Shown: in pieces, positions 5,809 to 8,183 of the stretch
How the letters are laid out: each line of letters begins with the position of its first letter
Position numbering within the stretch: the first letter of the stretch is position 1
DNA from: Solirubrobacterales bacterium
Lineage (GTDB): Bacteria; Actinomycetota; Thermoleophilia; Solirubrobacterales; Solirubrobacteraceae
DNA length: 8,183 nucleotides
NCBI GenBank assembly: GCA_003244035.1
Contig: QHBV01000283.1
Span: 20,533 to 28,715, forward strand
Direction of reading: 5' to 3'
Translations under genes and position numbers: made by a program
The notes under the pieces: model-generated
What the model was told of the DNA's origin: nothing
The model's input: only the letters and a program-made list of their open reading frames with translations
Databases searched by the model: none

Positions 5809-6351
5809 CTATCGCCGGCGCCGGGAACGGCGTATCGATTCGCCGCGGGGCACGGTCCTCCTGCCGAGGCCTGCCGGCATCGTCCTCGCGAGGGGCGTGG
5901 GCGCGACCGCCGCGCGGGCGGCGCTGGGCGTCACGGTCAACGTCCCATATTCACCGAGCGCCTCGTCGGAGAGGATCGTCGATGCCATCCGGTAGGTCCC
6001 GGGGATCAGCGTCAGAATCAACTCGACCGACTGACCGGGTGGGATCGGCTTCGTCGACACGCTGGGCTGGTCACCGGCGGAGATGACCAGGTTGTGGGTG
6101 AGCCTGCCGTAGTTGTGAACGCGGATTGTCAGCATGCCGGCGCCGGCACGCACGCTTCGCGGGTTCAGGCGGTATTCGGTCAGGGCCAGCTGGAGCGTGT
6201 GGTCTGCGCCGACCGTCGCCACCCGGCCGCAGCCTCCGAGCGCGCAGGAGAGCATCAGGACGATCACGGCCGGCGCGAGCTTGGCACCCCGGGCAGCCGG
6301 CGCCTGCCGAGCGTGGTCTCGCCGTGGTTTCCGTATGATCTTCGCCCGCAT
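5809..6351 (-). CDS. cupredoxin-like lipoprotein lacking most copper ligands
   Basis: The 180-residue product has a long basic N-region (1-24), a hydrophobic stretch (25-40) and a lipobox LGGC with C41 as the lipidated residue, so it is probably anchored outside the membrane. Residues 52-141 look like a plastocyanin/cupredoxin fold: LTEYRLNP, an AG turn, IRVHNYGRLTHNLVI with H86, PPGQSVEL, LIPGTY (115-120) and GEYGTLTVT. Type-1 copper proteins need His, Cys, His and Met. H86 is the first; set against a typical C-terminal loop (GTY-x3-C-x4-H-x4-M), the other three positions hold S124, D129 and E134. Copper binding of the usual kind is therefore doubtful. Residues 143-180 are an Ala/Pro/Arg-rich tail ending in basic residues. 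The start is ATG 6351; in-frame ATGs at 6381 and 6459 would run further into the opposite-strand cytochrome gene. No convincing ribosome-binding site is visible. It is head-to-head with the cytochrome c gene. Confidence 0.75.
   Translation of the reverse strand: MRAKIIRKPRRDHARQAPAARGAKLAPAVIVLMLSCALGGCGRVATVGADHTLQLALTEYRLNPRSVRAGAGMLTIRVHNYGRLTHNLVISAGDQPSVSTKPIPPGQSVELILTLIPGTYRMASTILSDEALGEYGTLTVTPSAARAAVAPTPLARTMPAGLGRRTVPRGESIRRSRRRR
6334..6339 (+). promoter_or_regulatory. candidate -10 box for the cytochrome c gene
   Basis: TATGAT lies ten bases before the ATG at 6350 and is one base from the TATAAT consensus. Transcription from it would start about three to five bases before the ATG, so the message would have almost no leader, in agreement with the missing Shine-Dalgarno. 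No good -35 is visible. The box lies inside the proposed first codons of the opposite-strand lipoprotein gene. Confidence 0.5.
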
Positions 6352-6895
6352 GAACCGCCCGATCAGGGTCCTCCTCATTACGAGCGCGTCGGCCGTGATC
6401 GCGGCGTTGGCGTCGGCATGCGGGACGGAGAAGATCACCGTCGCGAAGTCTGACGCCACCTATGGCGGCGCGGTCCTGTTCTCGCAGCGGTGCTCGGGTT
6501 GCCACACGCTCTCGTTCGCGGCCACGCGTGGGTCTGCGACCAATGAGCGAACCGCCGAGCCGAACAACGGGCCGAACTTCGACGTCCGCTGCGAGCGACC
6601 GGTCGCTCGCGTTCTGTACGCGATCGAGAACGGCGGCTTCTCTGGGCTGATCATGCCGCAGAACGTCGTCGTCGGTAAGGATGCGGTGGCGGTGGCCGAG
6701 TTCGTCGCCAAGTACGCGGGGCGCCGGACGCCGCCGGTCGTCGGTCAGGCGCCCTGTGACTCCAAGCCGATCGGGTCGATCCCCGCGATGGCGACGACGA
6801 CCACGACGACGACGTCGAGCACCGGCACGCTGGCGAAGGCTCCGCCCGGCCGGCCCGCGAAAGCGAAAGCCACACGCCCACCGCGGCGCCGTTAG
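6350..6895 (+). CDS. membrane-anchored or exported single-heme cytochrome c
   Basis: This is a 181-residue class I type cytochrome c for extracytoplasmic electron transfer. Residues 1-23 form an export signal (basic MNRPIR, then a hydrophobic run) ending in ASAC; C24 could be lipidated, though Ala instead of Leu at -3 makes the lipobox imperfect. The heme motif is C48-S-G-C51-H52, preceded by the usual GGAVLFSQR stretch. The sixth ligand is probably M102 in GLIMPQN, and EFVAKYAG (117-124) is the typical C-terminal helix. Two further cysteines, C81 and C136, could form a disulfide. The tail (about 146-181) is odd: seven consecutive Thr encoded mainly by ACG, then a Lys/Pro/Arg-rich basic end. 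The start is ATG 6350, with TATGAT ten bases upstream; ATG 6335 (adding MIFAR) is possible but overlaps that box. serS follows after five bases. The electron donor and acceptor are unknown. Confidence 0.88.
   Translation: MNRPIRVLLITSASAVIAALASACGTEKITVAKSDATYGGAVLFSQRCSGCHTLSFAATRGSATNERTAEPNNGPNFDVRCERPVARVLYAIENGGFSGLIMPQNVVVGKDAVAVAEFVAKYAGRRTPPVVGQAPCDSKPIGSIPAMATTTTTTTSSTGTLAKAPPGRPAKAKATRPPRRR
6790..6816 (+). repeat. short ACG-rich microsatellite
   Basis: A run of ACG/ACC triplets inside the cytochrome gene encodes seven threonines followed by Ser-Ser-Thr. It sits at the junction between the heme domain and the basic tail. Such triplet runs can change length by slippage without breaking the frame. 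Confidence 0.6.
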
Positions 6896-6900
6896 CCGCC

Positions 6901-8133
6901 GTGCTCGACATCAGGCTGATCCGCCGCGACCCCGGCGCCGTCCGCGGGGCGCTTGGGCGGCGCGGGCCCGAGGCGGCAGGCGCGGTCGAGCGCGTGCTCG
7001 CGCTCGACGAGCAGTGGCGGACGCTCACGGCCGAGCTCGAGCAGGTCCGCGAGCAGCAGAACCGCGCGAGCCGTGGTCGCAAGGGAGCGCCGACACCCGA
7101 AGAGCGCGAGCGGCTCGCCGGGGTAGCCGCGCGGGGCCGTGCGCTGAGCGACGAGGAGACGACGGTGCGCTGCAGGCGGGACGCCGAGCTCGCGGCGCTC
7201 CCGAACCTCCCCGCGGGCGATGCGCCGGACGAGGATCTCGTCCTGCGCGAGGTGGGCGAGGCCGGCGCGACCGGGCGTGACCACCTCGAGCTCGCGGGCC
7301 CGCGGATCGACATCGAGCACGCCGCCCGGCTGTCCGGGTCACGCTTTGCGTATCTGCGCGGCGAGCTGGTGATGCTCGAGCTCGCGCTCGTCCGCTACGC
7401 GCTCGAGAAGGTGGGGGGTGAGGGCTTCGAGCCGGTGATCCCGCCGGTGTTGGTGCGCGAGCGGGCGCTGTACGGGACCGGCTTCCTGCCCGACACCGAG
7501 CAACAGATCTACCAGGTGGGAGACGACGATTTGTACCTCGCCGGAACCTCGGAGGTGGCGCTGGCCTCGCTACACGCCGACGAGCTGCTCGCCGCCGGCG
7601 AGCTGCCGCGCCGGTATGCCGGCTTCTCCAGCTGCTTCCGCCGCGAGGCCGGAGCGGCGGGGAAGGACACGCGCGGGATCTTCCGCGTGCACCAGTTCGA
7701 CAAGGTCGAAATGTTCTGCTTCGTGGCGCCCGAGGAGGCGCTCGCGGAGCACGAGCGCCTGCTGGCGATCGAGGAGTCGATCCTGCAGGAGCTCGAGATT
7801 CCGTATCGGGTGGTGGCGATCGCCGTGGGCGAGCTCGGTGCCTCGGCGGCCAAGAAGTACGACTGCGAGGCCTGGCTGCCCGGGCAGGGTCGCTACCGTG
7901 AGCTCACCTCGTGCTCGAACACGACCGACTACCAGGCCCGCCGGCTGGACATCCGCCATCGCGGGGTAGACGGCAGGCCCGCGCACGTGCACACCCTCAA
8001 CGGCACGGCCGTGGCCGTGGGCAGGACGATCGTGGCGCTGCTGGAGAACGGGCAGCGCGAGGACGGATCGGTCGTCTTTCCGGATCCGCTGGTGCGCTGC
8101 GGCGCGCCGGGGGTGCTGGCGCCGGCGGACTGA
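6901..8133 (+). CDS. serS: serine--tRNA ligase
   Basis: Seryl-tRNA synthetase, a cytoplasmic class II enzyme that charges tRNA-Ser with serine. The 410-residue product is close to the usual length. Residues 1-105 are the tRNA-binding arm, starting with the typical MLDIRLIRRDP and continuing as a long charged coiled coil. The catalytic core follows: motif 1 region ending VIPPVLV, the serine-binding T216-S217-E218 (AGTSEVAL), motif 2 FRREAGAAG (246-254) with RVHQFDKVE (262-270), then ELTSCSNTTDYQARR, and LNGTAVAVGRTIVALLENGQ with the motif 3 arginine R375. The start is GTG 6901, five bases after the cytochrome stop and without a visible Shine-Dalgarno, so translation may be coupled to the upstream gene. 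All catalytic signatures are intact. No other tRNA synthetase or tRNA gene is in the window. Confidence 0.98.
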   Translation: MLDIRLIRRDPGAVRGALGRRGPEAAGAVERVLALDEQWRTLTAELEQVREQQNRASRGRKGAPTPEERERLAGVAARGRALSDEETTVRCRRDAELAALPNLPAGDAPDEDLVLREVGEAGATGRDHLELAGPRIDIEHAARLSGSRFAYLRGELVMLELALVRYALEKVGGEGFEPVIPPVLVRERALYGTGFLPDTEQQIYQVGDDDLYLAGTSEVALASLHADELLAAGELPRRYAGFSSCFRREAGAAGKDTRGIFRVHQFDKVEMFCFVAPEEALAEHERLLAIEESILQELEIPYRVVAIAVGELGASAAKKYDCEAWLPGQGRYRELTSCSNTTDYQARRLDIRHRGVDGRPAHVHTLNGTAVAVGRTIVALLENGQREDGSVVFPDPLVRCGAPGVLAPAD

Positions 8134-8183
8134 GCGAGTCCGTGCTTGACAGGTGGCGTGTTCGGCGGAACGGCGGGCTAGAC
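8134..8183 (+). promoter_or_regulatory. region after serS with an isolated TTGACA
   Basis: A perfect TTGACA lies at 8146-8151, just after serS. No -10 hexamer is found at 16-19 bases; the nearest candidate, beginning at TAGAC near 8179, is about 27 bases away and cut by the window edge. It might be the -35 of a promoter for the next gene, or chance. No serS terminator is visible. Confidence 0.25.

Noticed and set aside
5133..6086. Plus-strand open frame of 317 codons
   Set aside because: It is antisense to the flavin reductase and lipoprotein genes and runs through the gap between them with no domain signal.
6134..6349. Upstream extension of the cytochrome c gene to ATG 6134
   Set aside because: The extra 72 residues are antisense to the lipoprotein and would bury the clean export signal that starts at 6350.
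6352..6459. Upstream extension of the lipoprotein gene to ATG 6459
   Set aside because: The added residues are antisense to the cytochrome signal region and would place the signal sequence far from the N-terminus.
6790..6816. ACG triplet run as a CRISPR or structured repeat array
   Set aside because: The unit is three bases, in frame, and encodes threonine; there are no spacers.
6651..7313. Opposing and alternative frames over the serS 5' half
   Set aside because: They are Ser/Arg- or Arg/Ala-rich shadows of a clear seryl-tRNA synthetase.

Overview
The window is a GC-rich bacterial chromosome segment. The dense gene packing, many GTG starts, mostly G/C third codon positions and start codons sitting just downstream of -10-like boxes suggest an actinobacterium. 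My best guess is the Thermoleophilia/Solirubrobacterales side of the phylum; this rests on overall impression, not on a search.

Layout. Positions 1-4605 (minus strand) hold the 5' part of a respiratory complex I operon, transcribed from right to left: nuoA, nuoB, nuoC, nuoD and then one open frame that encodes NuoE joined to NuoF. That frame leaves the window at its left edge before NuoF is complete. The genes overlap or abut, most with GTG starts placed on or next to the upstream stop codon. A 32-bp gap then separates nuoA from a divergently transcribed small membrane protein of unknown function (4638-5078, plus). Convergent to it lies a flavin-reductase-like gene (5148-5684, minus). A short structured intergenic stretch follows, then a cupredoxin-like lipoprotein gene (5809-6351, minus). 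This lipoprotein gene is head-to-head with a single-heme cytochrome c gene (6350-6895, plus), and the two proposed ATG codons overlap on opposite strands. Five bases after the cytochrome stop begins serS (6901-8133, plus). The last 50 bases contain an isolated TTGACA and no gene.

How the genes fit together. NuoA-D and NuoEF supply parts of the NADH:quinone oxidoreductase: NuoE/F form the NADH-oxidising tip, NuoB/C/D the connecting module next to quinone, and NuoA part of the membrane arm. The cytochrome c and the cupredoxin-like protein carry export signals and could belong to downstream extracytoplasmic electron transfer, but nothing in the window proves a link to complex I. serS is a housekeeping gene and looks co-transcribed with the cytochrome by position only.

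The points most worth a second look are the NuoE-NuoF fusion, the cupredoxin-like lipoprotein that keeps only one of four expected copper ligands, the overlapping start codons of its divergent pair with the cytochrome, and the recurrence of near-leaderless promoter arrangements. I saw no mobile element, CRISPR array, tRNA or rRNA. Nothing here amounts to a clearly new multi-gene system.
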